NCBI GenBank assembly: GCA_025061865.1
Contig: JANXAA010000004.1
Coordinates: 1-20,223 of the forward strand
Direction of reading: 5' to 3'
Origin: Acidobacteriota bacterium
GTDB taxonomy: Bacteria > Acidobacteriota > HRBIN11
DNA: 20,223 bases
Made by a program: the position numbers and the translations under genes. The notes beneath the pieces are model-generated. The model made no database searches, was not told the origin of the DNA, and saw only the letters and a list, made by a program, of their open reading frames with translations. Of this stretch, positions 1 through 7,296 are shown piece after piece; positions within the stretch are counted from its first letter, which is position 1, and every line of letters begins with the position of its first letter.

Positions 1-427
1 TCGGACGTAAGGGCCGTGAAGAGGGAAGGACCCGCCAGAATTCCATGGTCGGCCCGCCCCGTTCCTGACTCCGGAGGGGTGGCCGCAAGCGGCGGGCGAC
101 AACCTCATAGTTCCTTTTCGCAGGCCACAGGGCGGGGTCCCCCCGCAGGGCCGACCGATAGTAGAATAGGGCCTCCTGGAGTAGGACGGGGTCCCCCCGC
201 CGTTCGGCCTCCTGGAGGGCCCGGTTCCCCAAGGCTAAGAAGGCCCAGGCCCGATAGCGCGGCGAGCGGGCGATGACCCTGTCGAGGGTCTCCGGCGTCC
301 CCTGCTGGAGAGCCCGATAAGCTGCCTGGGCCTGAACGTACCGCCAGAGCGACCATCCGAAGGCGATGCCCTCGAGAAGGATCGCCGTCAGGACGACCCG
401 TCGGAATCCGACCCACGGGAAGCCCAT
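1..427 (-). CDS. MxaK-like membrane-anchored helical (TPR-like) protein, 3' end outside window
   Basis: Only the first 142 codons are visible; the gene runs off the left edge. The ATG at 427 follows a good ribosome binding site (GGAGG, 6 bases upstream) lying inside the end of the preceding von Willebrand gene, and the two overlap by 40 bases, which suggests translational coupling. Residues about 9-29 form one hydrophobic segment, probably an N-terminal membrane anchor. The following region is helical and Arg/Ala/Leu rich, with TPR-like spacing (AFLALGNRALQEAERRG near residue 62, then YYRSALRGDPALWPAKRNYE). That pattern and the position after the VWA gene resemble MxaK of methanol dehydrogenase clusters. 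The family call is an inference from order and character rather than from a diagnostic motif. A competing frame (105-416) is open but lacks this start site and any family-like sequence. Confidence 0.7.
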   Translation of the reverse strand, partial: MGFPWVGFRRVVLTAILLEGIAFGWSLWRYVQAQAAYRALQQGTPETLDRVIARSPRYRAWAFLALGNRALQEAERRGDPVLLQEALFYYRSALRGDPALWPAKRNYEVVARRLRPPLRSQERGGPTMEFWRVLPSSRPLRP

Positions 428-1314
428 ACAGACCTCCAAGAGAATCCCAGCCCGCCCAAGCCCAGAAGGGCGACCCCCGCCAGAGTCCAGCCGAACCGTC
501 GTCCGTCCAAGGACTGCGAGGGGGTAAGCGCCATGAGACGGCGCTCCCGCAATCCGATCGACCGGAGGGCCGACCCCAGGCTTCCGCCGGTCGATACGGG
601 GATTGTCGCCCCCCAGGGCCCTAACTCAGTCATCAGGCGAAACATCTCGGGAATGGGCTCCTCCGGACCCTGGACGGCGATCCAGTACAAGCGCCGGTGG
701 GCCGCCTGAAAGGCCCGGGCCAGGGCATCTGGGTCTTGGACCCGTCCGGCTCCGTCGGACAGGAGCACCACGGCCGAGAAGTCGCCCGCCACGGTCAACT
801 CCAGGGCTCGCTGAAGAGCCGTGTCGATGACGGTGTCCCCAAAGTCGGCTCGCTGGAATCGCAGGACCTGCCGGAAATGATGGGGGTCCGACGTCCCCGC
901 CGTGTACACGACAGGAGTCCGGCCGAACCCGACCAGGGCCCATCGACCCGTCGGGAATGCGTCGAGGAACTCCGCCAAGGCCCGGTGAGCGACGTCGATC
1001 TTCAGTGGATTCGTCCACCGGCCATGCCAGGGCGCAAACATGCTGGCGCTCTGGTCGACGACAAAGACGACTTGTACACCGTGGACCCACCGGAGACGGG
1101 GTCGGAGGACCCGCTGGGGCTCGCTCAGGCCGAGGACGATACCAACGACGAAGATCGCACCCAGCCCGCGCTCGACCCATTCCAAGACTTGGGACGCCGG
1201 GTCCCGAGGCACGACCCCGAGAGTCGGAAACCGGAAAGCCGCTCGCCGGGAAAGTGCCAGGGGGACCAAGACGAGGGGGAGCAGGGCTAACCAGTAGGGT
1301 CGCGCGAACTCCAT
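388..1314 (-). CDS. VWA-domain membrane protein (MxaC/BatA-BatB-like)
   Basis: 308 residues. Two N-terminal membrane segments (about 6-22 and 50-64) precede a von Willebrand A domain, and a third segment (about 275-295) follows it. The metal-ion adhesion site is intact: D87-x-S89-x-S91 (VVDQSAS), Thr161 in GDT, and Asp187 in LLSDG. The predicted arrangement places the VWA domain between membrane helices, as in BatA/BatB and MxaC. In mxa clusters such proteins work with MoxR and the DUF58 protein in maturation of methanol dehydrogenase, probably in metal insertion or assembly; that role here is inferred from context. The ATG at 1314 has GGAG 8 bases upstream and overlaps the preceding gene by 28 bases. 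The 3' end overlaps the MxaK-like gene by 40 bases. Confidence 0.85.
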   Translation of the reverse strand: MEFARPYWLALLPLVLVPLALSRRAAFRFPTLGVVPRDPASQVLEWVERGLGAIFVVGIVLGLSEPQRVLRPRLRWVHGVQVVFVVDQSASMFAPWHGRWTNPLKIDVAHRALAEFLDAFPTGRWALVGFGRTPVVYTAGTSDPHHFRQVLRFQRADFGDTVIDTALQRALELTVAGDFSAVVLLSDGAGRVQDPDALARAFQAAHRRLYWIAVQGPEEPIPEMFRLMTELGPWGATIPVSTGGSLGSALRSIGLRERRLMALTPSQSLDGRRFGWTLAGVALLGLGGLGFSWRSVWASRGSDSDGSS

Positions 1315-2114
1315 GACCGACGCTCCAGGCGGTCCAGGTCTTGGACCAAGCGCCGAATGCGTGCCAGGACTTCCGATCCATCTTCCGGGTCGGGGTCCGG
1401 CCGATAGAAAGTCACCTCCCGAAGCTCGAAGAGCCAGGCCAGGTCGGGGCGGAGCCGGCCCGCCGGGGGCCAGCGTTGCAAGAGTCGGTCCAAATCATGG
1501 GGAAACAGGGCCGTCCCGGCCTTCGCCTCCAGGGCCTCCCAAAGCCGGGTCAGGGCCTCGGTCGGGTCCTGGGTTTCTCGAACCCGGCGGACGACGGCTC
1601 GGAATAGGCGGGGCCGCCGTCGACGGCGCCAAGCCCATAGGGCAGTCCATCCGCCGATGAGTCCGGCCAAGACGCCGCCGTGGCCGTAAACGGCGCGCCG
1701 GGAGGGCTGAGGCGGAACGAATTCCAGCGTCGGTTCAGCCCCCGAGCCGGCGAGCGGGGAGAGATAGACTGTCACAGGCGGGACCTCTACACTGTAGGTC
1801 CCCTCGGGCCCTTGGAAGCGCAGGGTCCGACCCGGAATCTGCACGGGAATGACGTCGAGGGGGGATAGAAAGACCTGATAGGTCCAGCGAATTCGGTGGA
1901 TACCCCCTCGGTACGTCCGGTGGACAGACCGAAGTTCGAGCCACTCCGGGAGGTCCCCCTCATGAAGGCTCGACCGGTCTAGTCGATGACCCGAGGAGAC
2001 CCGCACACGGGCCTCGACGACGAGGAGGTCACCCACCCAGTAGCCGAAGGCCCGCTCGGGTTGAGCCTCGACGACGACCGGGAGTCCCAGGATCAAGATG
2101 GCGATGCCCCCCAT
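1287..2114 (-). CDS. MxaA-like / BatD-like secreted-domain membrane protein
   Basis: 275 residues. The N-terminus looks like a signal peptide (MGGIAILILGLPVVVEA, probable cleavage near residue 17). Residues about 25-120 are beta-rich and probably extracytoplasmic. One transmembrane helix (about 146-162, GGVLAGLIGGWTALWAW) is followed by the strongly basic stop-transfer run RRRRRPR, and the remaining 105 residues form a helical cytoplasmic tail. This signal peptide, beta domain, single helix, helical tail layout is that of MxaA and of BatD-type proteins. Its place between a DUF58 gene and a VWA gene is the MxaA position. The ATG at 2114 has GGAG 5 bases upstream and overlaps the DUF58 gene by 22 bases. 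No catalytic motif is visible, and the exact biochemical role of MxaA is not settled. Confidence 0.7.
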   Translation of the reverse strand: MGGIAILILGLPVVVEAQPERAFGYWVGDLLVVEARVRVSSGHRLDRSSLHEGDLPEWLELRSVHRTYRGGIHRIRWTYQVFLSPLDVIPVQIPGRTLRFQGPEGTYSVEVPPVTVYLSPLAGSGAEPTLEFVPPQPSRRAVYGHGGVLAGLIGGWTALWAWRRRRRPRLFRAVVRRVRETQDPTEALTRLWEALEAKAGTALFPHDLDRLLQRWPPAGRLRPDLAWLFELREVTFYRPDPDPEDGSEVLARIRRLVQDLDRLERRSWSSRDPTG

Positions 2115-2989
2115 CGACGCTCCAGGAAAAAGGAAAGGAAGGTTTCGACTCGAAAGGGTTCGACGACAGGATAGAAGTCTACGTCAAGCCGACGACACTC
2201 CTCTCTCAGCCAGGCGTCCCACTGTCGGACCCGCCGAGCGATTTCGGCCCGAAGCCGCGGCCGAACCCAGAGACTGCGCTGGGTGCCCGTCTCGGCATCC
2301 ATCAGGCGGACCCGGCCATCTCGGAGCTGGCCCTGGGTCTCCACCGGGTCCCGCAAGACGACCGCCACGGCGTCGTGCCGATGGACATGCGCCAGGCCCC
2401 ATCGCACGACGTCTTCCGGCAAGTAAAAGTCCGATATCCACAACACTAAAGCCATCGAGTTCGGCAGAAGGGTCAGGGCTTGATAGAAGCCCGTCAATGA
2501 AACTCGACGGGTCCCCGCCCGAAGCTCGGGAGGCCTGTAATCCCAAAGACCTGCGCCGATCTCCCAAGCCTGCTGGGGGGACCGACTGGGCGGCACGTAC
2601 CAGACCCCCTCTTCCCGGTATCCGATCAGGCCAAAGCGGTCCCCCAAGCGGTACGCCGAGTACGCCAGGCACACGCAGATCTTCGCCACCTCCCGAAGCC
2701 GGGCATAGCGGCCCGTCCAGGCCATGGACGCTGTGAGGTCCACCAACGCCACGACGGGGACGGCGACCGTCGAACGGTACCGCCGGACCAAGGGGACAGG
2801 TGAACGAGCTCGCTGGGTCGCTACGGGATCGATGCGCCGAAGGTCGGGTCGATGGGTCAGAGGGGTATAGCCGTCAAATCGACCTGTACTTCCGGGTAAG
2901 ATCCCCCGGTGGACTCCGGCGACGAAGCCCCCGACGGACGTCCGAAGGGTATACTCCACGACCTCCAGGAAGGCCGTAAGCTCTTCCAC
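2093..2989 (-). CDS. DUF58 / VWA-like protein (MxaS-like)
   Basis: About 298 residues from a GTG at 2989, which has a G-rich GAGGGGG site just upstream; a GTG at 3007 would add six residues and overlap moxR by 16 bases. The N-terminal half carries the DUF58 region (GYTPLTHRPDLRRIDPVA, close to the usual R.Y..GD..R.IDW pattern), then a VWA-type strand with a MIDAS-like D-L-T-A-S motif (VVALVDLTASMAW, Asp84 from the later start) and a second acidic site in LWISDF. There are no obvious membrane helices, so it is probably cytoplasmic. DUF58 proteins are regular partners of MoxR ATPases, and this gene lies directly after moxR, the mxaS position. Function is inferred from family and context. Confidence 0.82.
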   Translation of the reverse strand: MEELTAFLEVVEYTLRTSVGGFVAGVHRGILPGSTGRFDGYTPLTHRPDLRRIDPVATQRARSPVPLVRRYRSTVAVPVVALVDLTASMAWTGRYARLREVAKICVCLAYSAYRLGDRFGLIGYREEGVWYVPPSRSPQQAWEIGAGLWDYRPPELRAGTRRVSLTGFYQALTLLPNSMALVLWISDFYLPEDVVRWGLAHVHRHDAVAVVLRDPVETQGQLRDGRVRLMDAETGTQRSLWVRPRLRAEIARRVRQWDAWLREECRRLDVDFYPVVEPFRVETFLSFFLERRWGASPS

Positions 2990-2991
2990 CC

Positions 2992-4005
2992 CTACCCCCT
3001 CACACACTCCAGGACCCGACCGATGAGCCGGTCCACTAAGTCCGGATACCGGACCAGGGCAGCCGGCCGGACAAAGATGCGATGCCGCCAGACCTCCCGA
3101 AGGACCTCATGGATGTCCTTCGGCGTCACGTAGTCCCGGCCGTCATACACAGCCGCCGCCTGCGCCGCCATGACCAGGTGGATCATCCCCCGGGTCGACA
3201 CCCCGGCCAGGATCTGCCTGTCCAGGTCGGGCACGTCCTCCAAGACGACCCCGGAGTCGGCCGGACGGCGGGTCGCCTGACCGAGGCGATAGACGTACTG
3301 GAAGGCCTCGGGACTGACGTAGACCTCCGTCCGAATGACCCGGGCCAAGGCTTCCAGCTCTTCCAACGTCACGACGGGCTCGACCCGACTGAGGACCTCC
3401 TCCATGTCGCCATAATAAGCTGGGTCGGCCAAGACCCGGACTTCAGCCTCGGGTTCAGGATAGGGCACCTCGATGGCCATCAAGAAGCGGTCTAACAAGG
3501 CTTCCGGGATCGGATACGTCTCGGCGACCTCCAAAGGATTCCGGGTCGCAACGGCCGTCATGTGAGGCAGGGCAAACGTGCGAGTCGCCGTCGTCACCCG
3601 CCGTTCCTGCATGACCTCCAGAAATCCTGCCTGCGTGCTGGGTAGAAACCGATTCACTTCGTCCAACAGCACGATACCCAACTGCGTCCCATGGCGCAGA
3701 AGACGGCCCGGATAAAACCGCAGTTGGCCGCCCTCGTCGGGAAAGGCCGTCATGAGGGCCTCGGAAAAGAGGAAGTCGGGGGAGCCCTGGAAGCGCTCGC
3801 TGACGCCCCCGACGGCCCGGGCCAGACATTGGGCCAGGAGGGTCTTGCCCTGCCCCGGTGGACCGTAGTAAATCACGTGGCCTCGCACGAAGAGGGCATA
3901 GGTCGTCAAGCGCACGACCCGGTCCAGACCCAAGACGACCCGACCGACGACCTCGTTCAAGCGCCGCATCGCATCACGCGCCGTCTGAAGCATCTCAGAA
4001 CCCAT
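2992..4005 (-). CDS. MoxR-family AAA+ ATPase (MxaR-like)
   Basis: 337 residues from the ATG at 4005, which has a GGAGG site about 7 bases upstream. The frame stays open upstream to a GTG at 4086, but that extension has no family-like sequence. Walker A is GPPGQGKT (48-55), Walker B is VLLDE (112-116), sensor 1 is ATRNP (153-157), and an arginine finger sits in EALLDRF (Arg173). MoxR proteins are ATP-driven chaperones that act with VWA proteins to mature target enzymes; the type member serves methanol dehydrogenase. The downstream genes follow with overlaps, so this is the first mxa-like gene after pqqB. The gap to pqqB (265 bases) contains a possible promoter of its own. Confidence 0.93.
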   Translation of the reverse strand: MGSEMLQTARDAMRRLNEVVGRVVLGLDRVVRLTTYALFVRGHVIYYGPPGQGKTLLAQCLARAVGGVSERFQGSPDFLFSEALMTAFPDEGGQLRFYPGRLLRHGTQLGIVLLDEVNRFLPSTQAGFLEVMQERRVTTATRTFALPHMTAVATRNPLEVAETYPIPEALLDRFLMAIEVPYPEPEAEVRVLADPAYYGDMEEVLSRVEPVVTLEELEALARVIRTEVYVSPEAFQYVYRLGQATRRPADSGVVLEDVPDLDRQILAGVSTRGMIHLVMAAQAAAVYDGRDYVTPKDIHEVLREVWRHRIFVRPAALVRYPDLVDRLIGRVLECVRG

Positions 4006-4050
4006 CGTCGCCGCCTCCGGCCAGCCCCGGCCGGCGTACTCTTCAGCCCC

Positions 4051-4059
4051 ATTGTACCA
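4051..4059 (-). promoter_or_regulatory. possible extended -10 promoter of the moxR operon
   Basis: Read on the minus strand this is TGGTACAAT, a match to the extended -10 form TGNTATAAT. Transcription would start about 40 bases before the ATG at 4005. No good -35 lies at the proper distance (only TTTCCG/TTCCGG). Plausible but unproven. Confidence 0.35.
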
Positions 4060-4169
4060 AACCGGTCCAGCCCTCCGGAAAGGCACGAGCTTCGCACAGG
4101 TCTGGAAGGCGTCCCAGTCTTTGAGGTAACCCGATACTTCAACCCCTTCGGTATCGTGCGCGTTTTTTG

Positions 4170-4198
4170 TTAAACGACAGCTGGAGCACGGGTATAAT
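4170..4198 (+). promoter_or_regulatory. consensus-like promoter pointing antisense into pqqB
   Basis: TTAAAC (4170-4175), a 17-base spacer, and a perfect TATAAT (4193-4198) on the plus strand. Transcription would start near 4205 and run into the 3' end of pqqB, antisense to it. No plus-strand gene follows. It could drive an antisense or small RNA, or be a chance match or relic in this AT-richer pocket. Confidence 0.4.
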
Positions 4199-4270
4199 GC
4201 AAGCGGCGAGGTGCGGGCTGCCCCTGGGCACTACCAGCGATGACGGCGTCTGACAGTCCAGGGCCGGGGG

Positions 4271-5176
4271 TTATCCCTCGGGTATGCGGATCGCCCAGCC
4301 GTCTTGGGCGACCCGAATCCCGGCGGCCTGAACCCGACGGGCGGGGTCGGAAGCCGGGTCGTTCAGGGGATTCGTGTTGTTGACGTGCGTGTAGACCCGC
4401 AAGGAAGCCCGTCGCCGGGTCATCCAGGCCAGACTCGTCTCGACCGGTATGTGGCCGATCGAGTAGGCGGACCGCCCGTAAGGGTCGATGGCCGTCAGTT
4501 CGTCGTCGCTCCAGAATGTCCCGTCGAAGATGAGGACGTCACTCTCTTCGGCGACCTGCTCGAGGTCGGGCGTCGTCTCACGGACGATGGGGGCATAGAG
4601 GAGGGTCGCTCCTGTCGTGCGTTCCCGGACCTGAACGGCGACGGTCGCCTCTGGGTGATCTTCCCACCGATATGTCGGGGGCTTGCCCGGCACGGGGACG
4701 GCCCGGACAAGCAAGCCAGTGTCCTCGTCCGTCGGTCCCAGGAGAGGGACCCACGTGCCCGGGACGAGGTCCCGCCACCGGGCCTTCACGGCCTCGAACA
4801 TGGGATTTTGAGTGATCAGCGAGCGGACCCACGGTGTGGCGTAAACACTCACATAAGCCCGGGGGTCCGAGATGGGCCCCCGGAAGTTCAGGAGCCCCCC
4901 GCAGTGGTTGACGTCCCCATGCGTGAGGACGACAGCCTGGACGGGAGTCCCCCGGACGGCGCCGCGGGGACTCAGGAAAGGGTATCGGACGAACATCGCC
5001 CGAATTTCCGGGGGCGTATCGAGCAGGACCCACGCGGTGTCGTCGGCCGAAACGGCCAGGGCCGCCTCCATCCGAGTCGGGAGCTGACCCGCCCGGGCTT
5101 GCTCACAGTACAAACAGTTGCAATTCCACTGGGGAAGGCCCCCGCCTCCCCCGGTCCCGAGGAAAACGACATGCAC
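4271..5176 (-). CDS. pqqB: Coenzyme PQQ biosynthesis protein B (PqqB)
   Basis: 301 residues, the usual PqqB length. The N-terminus is diagnostic: the glycine-rich loop LGTGGGGGLPQWNCNCLYC carries the Cys-x-Cys-x2-Cys group (Cys19, 21, 24) that binds zinc in this metallo-beta-lactamase-fold family. The PqqB version of the metal-loop motif is LTHGDVNHCGGLL (84-96). PqqB is a cytosolic enzyme reported to hydroxylate the PqqA-derived tyrosine moiety during pyrroloquinoline quinone assembly. The start is a GTG at 5176 preceded by the purine-rich AGAGGG, 5 bases away; a nearby ATG at 5172 is in the wrong frame. It lies 136 bases after pqqC, and the order C then B differs from the classic pqqABCDE. 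Confidence 0.95.
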   Translation of the reverse strand: MHVVFLGTGGGGGLPQWNCNCLYCEQARAGQLPTRMEAALAVSADDTAWVLLDTPPEIRAMFVRYPFLSPRGAVRGTPVQAVVLTHGDVNHCGGLLNFRGPISDPRAYVSVYATPWVRSLITQNPMFEAVKARWRDLVPGTWVPLLGPTDEDTGLLVRAVPVPGKPPTYRWEDHPEATVAVQVRERTTGATLLYAPIVRETTPDLEQVAEESDVLIFDGTFWSDDELTAIDPYGRSAYSIGHIPVETSLAWMTRRRASLRVYTHVNNTNPLNDPASDPARRVQAAGIRVAQDGWAIRIPEG

Positions 5177-5200
5177 GACGTCCCTCTCCCCTGAGAGCTA

Positions 5201-5242
5201 GGCAACGGGCTGGGGCAAATGGGCAGGCCAGGCGTGCAGGCC
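5201..5242 (-). repeat. octamer-phased repeat upstream of pqqB
   Basis: On the minus strand, TGCC cores recur at roughly 8-base steps (cores at 5239, 5231 and 5222, then a 13-base step to 5201). Units such as CATTTGCC match the repeats before pqqC and purL, in the same orientation relative to the gene. Confidence 0.45.
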
Positions 5243-5312
5243 AAAGGCCCCTTGGGTGCATCGGGTCCTACGAGCAGTTCGCTACGCGTCACGAGCCCCT
5301 TTCGTCATGCCG

Positions 5313-6095
5313 TTACGCCATTCGCGCCGTCACGTCATCGTAAGGTGTACAGCCGTCCCCCCGGACGACGTACTCGAGGTAGACGGCATCCAGGAGGGCC
5401 CAAAGGAGGTCCGTCTTGAAGATAAAGGCGTTCAAGCACCGTCGTTGGTCATCGGCCGTGACACAGTAGCGGCGAAGGATATCCAGGGCCTCCTCGGCGT
5501 CCTGCCGACCCGCTTGGAGCCGCCATTCAAAGTAGGCCAGGCCTTCGGGCTGAATCCAGGGATAATGGTACCGTAGGGCCGTCAGGCGGGTCTGGTGCAG
5601 GTCCGGGGCCAACAGCGTCGTCAGCGAGGCGGCGACTCCCTCCAGCCAGCCATGCGTCTTGCAGAAGGCCACGTAGGCATCGCAGGCCATACGGACCCCG
5701 GGAAGAATTTCGGCGTTCTGGACCTGCACCGGCGTGAGTCCCACGGCCTCTCCCAGCTTCAGCCACGCGTCAAGGCCACCCGGTCGGTCGGCCAGCCCGT
5801 CGTGGTTTAGAATTCGCCGGACCCAGGTCCGACGGACCTCTCGGACGGGACAGTTTGCCAGGATGGCTGCATCCTTCAAGGGCAGGACGGACTGATAGTA
5901 GAAGCGCTGGACGACCCAGGCCCGGAGTTGGCCTGGCGTCAGCTTTCCCTCATGCATGAGTTGGTGGAAGGGGTGCAGGTGGTGGTACCGACGGGCACCC
6001 TCCTGCCGGAGGGCCTCGACGAATTCGTCAAAAGGGAGGGGGCGGTCACCGATGGTCACGGATCCTTCTCCCCTTTCTAGAAAGTGACGATTCAT
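5313..6095 (-). CDS. pqqC: Pyrroloquinoline-quinone synthase (PqqC)
   Basis: 260 residues; PqqC proteins are about 235-260. PqqC is the cofactor-free oxidase that performs the last ring closure and eight-electron oxidation forming PQQ. Family blocks are clear: RYHHLHPFHQLM (36-47), RFYYQSVLPLKDAAILANC (64-82), RRILNHDG (93-100), SLTTLLAPDLH (157-167), HYPWI (177-181), and a Lys228 region (AFIFKTDLLW). These supply the histidine, tyrosine, arginine and lysine residues that line the active site in the family. The ATG at 6095 has only a weak AGGG upstream; a GTG at 6059 behind the stronger GGGGAGAAGGA would give 248 residues and is a real alternative. It is the first recognisable gene of the PQQ/mxa group. 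Confidence 0.95.
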   Translation of the reverse strand: MNRHFLERGEGSVTIGDRPLPFDEFVEALRQEGARRYHHLHPFHQLMHEGKLTPGQLRAWVVQRFYYQSVLPLKDAAILANCPVREVRRTWVRRILNHDGLADRPGGLDAWLKLGEAVGLTPVQVQNAEILPGVRMACDAYVAFCKTHGWLEGVAASLTTLLAPDLHQTRLTALRYHYPWIQPEGLAYFEWRLQAGRQDAEEALDILRRYCVTADDQRRCLNAFIFKTDLLWALLDAVYLEYVVRGDGCTPYDDVTARMA

Positions 6096-6101
6096 CGCCC
6101 T

Positions 6102-6130
6102 GGGTAGATGGGCAGGTCAGCCGAGAGGCA
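6102..6130 (-). repeat. octamer-phased repeat upstream of pqqC
   Basis: On the minus strand the units GACCTGCC and CATCTACC sit at 8-base phase (cores at 6127, 6111, 6103). They are close to CATCTGCC and GACCTGTC before purL, in the same orientation relative to the start codon. Confidence 0.5.
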
Positions 6131-6209
6131 GGTGTACATAGATCCCTTAGGGGATGGCCCCGTCCTGGAGTATCCCCTCAGGCAGGTACGTACGGTCGTG
6201 CGTCCCTAT

Positions 6210-6356
6210 TCATCCTGCCTTCTGCAGTACCCATGTCGTTGGCATCCCATCGAGGCGCTTTATCAGCAAAGATCGTGCCAGCCGAAGGGGTCCCTCGCGC
6301 AGGACGGCGATAAGTCGTCCGATTCCGATCTTGACCGGAGCCACGGAATGGTCCAT
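6210..6356 (-). CDS. small ORF, 48 residues, unrecognised (doubtful)
   Basis: An ATG at 6356 with AAAGG 7 bases upstream opens a 48-codon frame. The product is basic and amphipathic (GRLIAVLREGPLRLARSLL in the middle). It lies 115 bases before pqqC on the same strand, where pqqA often sits, but it has no tyrosine and no Glu-x3-Tyr motif, so it is not a PqqA precursor. It could be a fragment of a decayed gene, like its neighbour, or chance. I do not recognise it. Confidence 0.2.
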   Translation of the reverse strand: MDHSVAPVKIGIGRLIAVLREGPLRLARSLLIKRLDGMPTTWVLQKAG

Positions 6357-6550
6357 GGAGCAGCCTTTGGGTGGGTCATTTAACCCACTGGGACCTTTGA
6401 CCCGGTGAGCGGCGTGGGTCCGATTCGGCGAGTGTGGACAGCCCTCTTCTCACTGGAGAATGGATCCGGCTAAACCCTTCACCGGGTGGGACAATTGGGG
6501 TCTGGCCCACCGGGTAGATCTGAAACCCATAGACGGAGAGGAAGACAAAG

Positions 6551-6962
6551 GAATTCTTTAAGCAATTCGACGTCGCCGATCCGTCGGGCGTATCCGTCCC
6601 CGCCGTCGCGGTGGGGAAGATCCCTGCAGATTTTGACAGGCGCCGACAGGCGCCATCGATGCGCCTTCGGCGGGTAACCTTCAGGCGTACACCATCGTCG
6701 TGGCGACCGATACCCATACGAGACAGGCGCTGGCGCGAGCGGCTCTCAATCAGATGTTTATCCCTGAAGCGCCCGTCGTCTTGGTTTTTCTTTCAAGACC
6801 CGGGCCGTTCGGTCATCGAGTATGGCGACGGGGCCCCGAACTGTATACCTCCAGGACACCATCATTGCGTGCACCTATGCGTAACGGGCGGCGACGGCCC
6901 TGGGACTGGCCATTGGCTAGGTGGAAGCCTCTGACGAGGCCGTTCGACAGGAAATCTTTTGA
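6551..6962 (+). pseudogene. decayed nitroreductase-family gene
   Basis: Conserved nitroreductase (flavin oxidoreductase) blocks appear in order but in changing frames: EFF then AIRRRRSVGRIRP (6551-6600), DAPSAGNLQAYTIVVA followed by NQMFIPEAPVVLVFL (about 6652-6795), IEYGDG and ELY (6815-6846), LQDTIIACTYA (6849-6881), ATALGLAIG (6891-6917), and VEASDEAVRQEIF (6921-6959). Frames change at least three times. In-frame stops occur at 6882 (TAA), 6918 (TAG) and 6960 (TGA), and one more TGA lies near 6637. No start codon survives. The last 30-40 residues expected in the family are absent because the tRNA gene begins at 6973. The order of blocks makes the family assignment firm although no reading frame is intact. 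Confidence 0.8.
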
Positions 6963-6972
6963 ATCGAGGCGA

Positions 6973-7049
6973 TGGTAGCGGGGGCGGGATTTGAACCCGC
7001 GGCCTTTGGGTTATGAGCCCAACGAGCTACCGGACTGCTCCACCCCGCA
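6973..7049 (-). tRNA. initiator tRNA-fMet (CAU)
   Basis: A 77-nt cloverleaf with anticodon CAT in GGGCTCATAACCC. Initiator marks are present: the first base and base 72 do not pair (T and T), and the anticodon stem has the three consecutive G:C pairs (GGG/CCC). The D-arm sequence (GAGCAGTCCGGTAGCTC) and T-arm (GGTTCAAATCC) closely match the Escherichia coli initiator. The 3' CCA is encoded. A strong promoter lies about 33 bases upstream. Confidence 0.97.
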
Positions 7050-7081
7050 GTACACGGCATGAGGAAGGAAAATCTCTAAGT

Positions 7082-7110
7082 AAGATAGACTTCGTCTCGC
7101 CCTTTGTCAA
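7082..7110 (-). promoter_or_regulatory. sigma-70-type promoter of tRNA-fMet
   Basis: On the minus strand, a perfect TTGACA (7110-7105), a 17-base spacer, and TATCTT (7087-7082). The predicted start near 7075 leaves a 5' leader of about 25 bases before the tRNA. The position and quality make this the clearest promoter of the window. Confidence 0.85.
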
Positions 7111-7196
7111 CGGCTTCTATCGCCGGGTCTCGAGGGGGTGACACGTATCGGTGTACGGGTCGATTTCGCTGGCCTGGACCTGCCGAGTGACGTCCC

Positions 7197-7288
7197 TCCT
7201 CAGGTGCTGGGCCCCGGGACTCGTCTTCTTACAGCCTCGCATCCTGCACGCGGAAGACCCCCTGAGGACCCCGCTTTAGCGGGCGGGG
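7197..7288 (+). other. nested hairpins in the leader before the DUF457 gene
   Basis: TCCTCAGG (7197-7204) pairs with CCTGAGGA (7261-7268), and inside it GTCTTC (7223-7228) pairs with GAAGAC (7253-7258). Directly after comes a GC hairpin, CCCGC (7270-7274), loop TTTA, GCGGG (7279-7283), followed by GGGG. The last hairpin resembles one at 12485-12508 that also precedes a heptamer array. Function unknown; the 7050-7196 part of this spacer shows only the tRNA promoter. Confidence 0.4.
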
Positions 7289-7296
7289 CCTGGACT

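Noticed and set aside
105..416. 103-codon minus-strand frame as the gene after the VWA gene
   Set aside because: The overlapping frame starting at 427 has a good ribosome binding site, a membrane anchor and TPR-like helices, while this frame is Gly/Pro/Arg-rich shadow sequence.
4131..4168. Possible terminator: CGATAC/GTATCG stem followed by TTTTTT
   Set aside because: The T-run is several bases away from the stem, the loop is 13 bases, and no plus-strand gene lies upstream to be terminated.
4087..4190. Upstream in-frame extension of moxR (LKDWDAFQTCAKLVPF and more)
   Set aside because: It is open and not Arg/Pro-rich like a shadow, but has no start with a ribosome binding site and no MoxR similarity; the ATG at 4005 is well supported.
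6210..6356. Small frame upstream of pqqC considered as pqqA
   Set aside because: It lacks tyrosine altogether, so it cannot be the Glu-Tyr precursor peptide; kept only as a doubtful small ORF.
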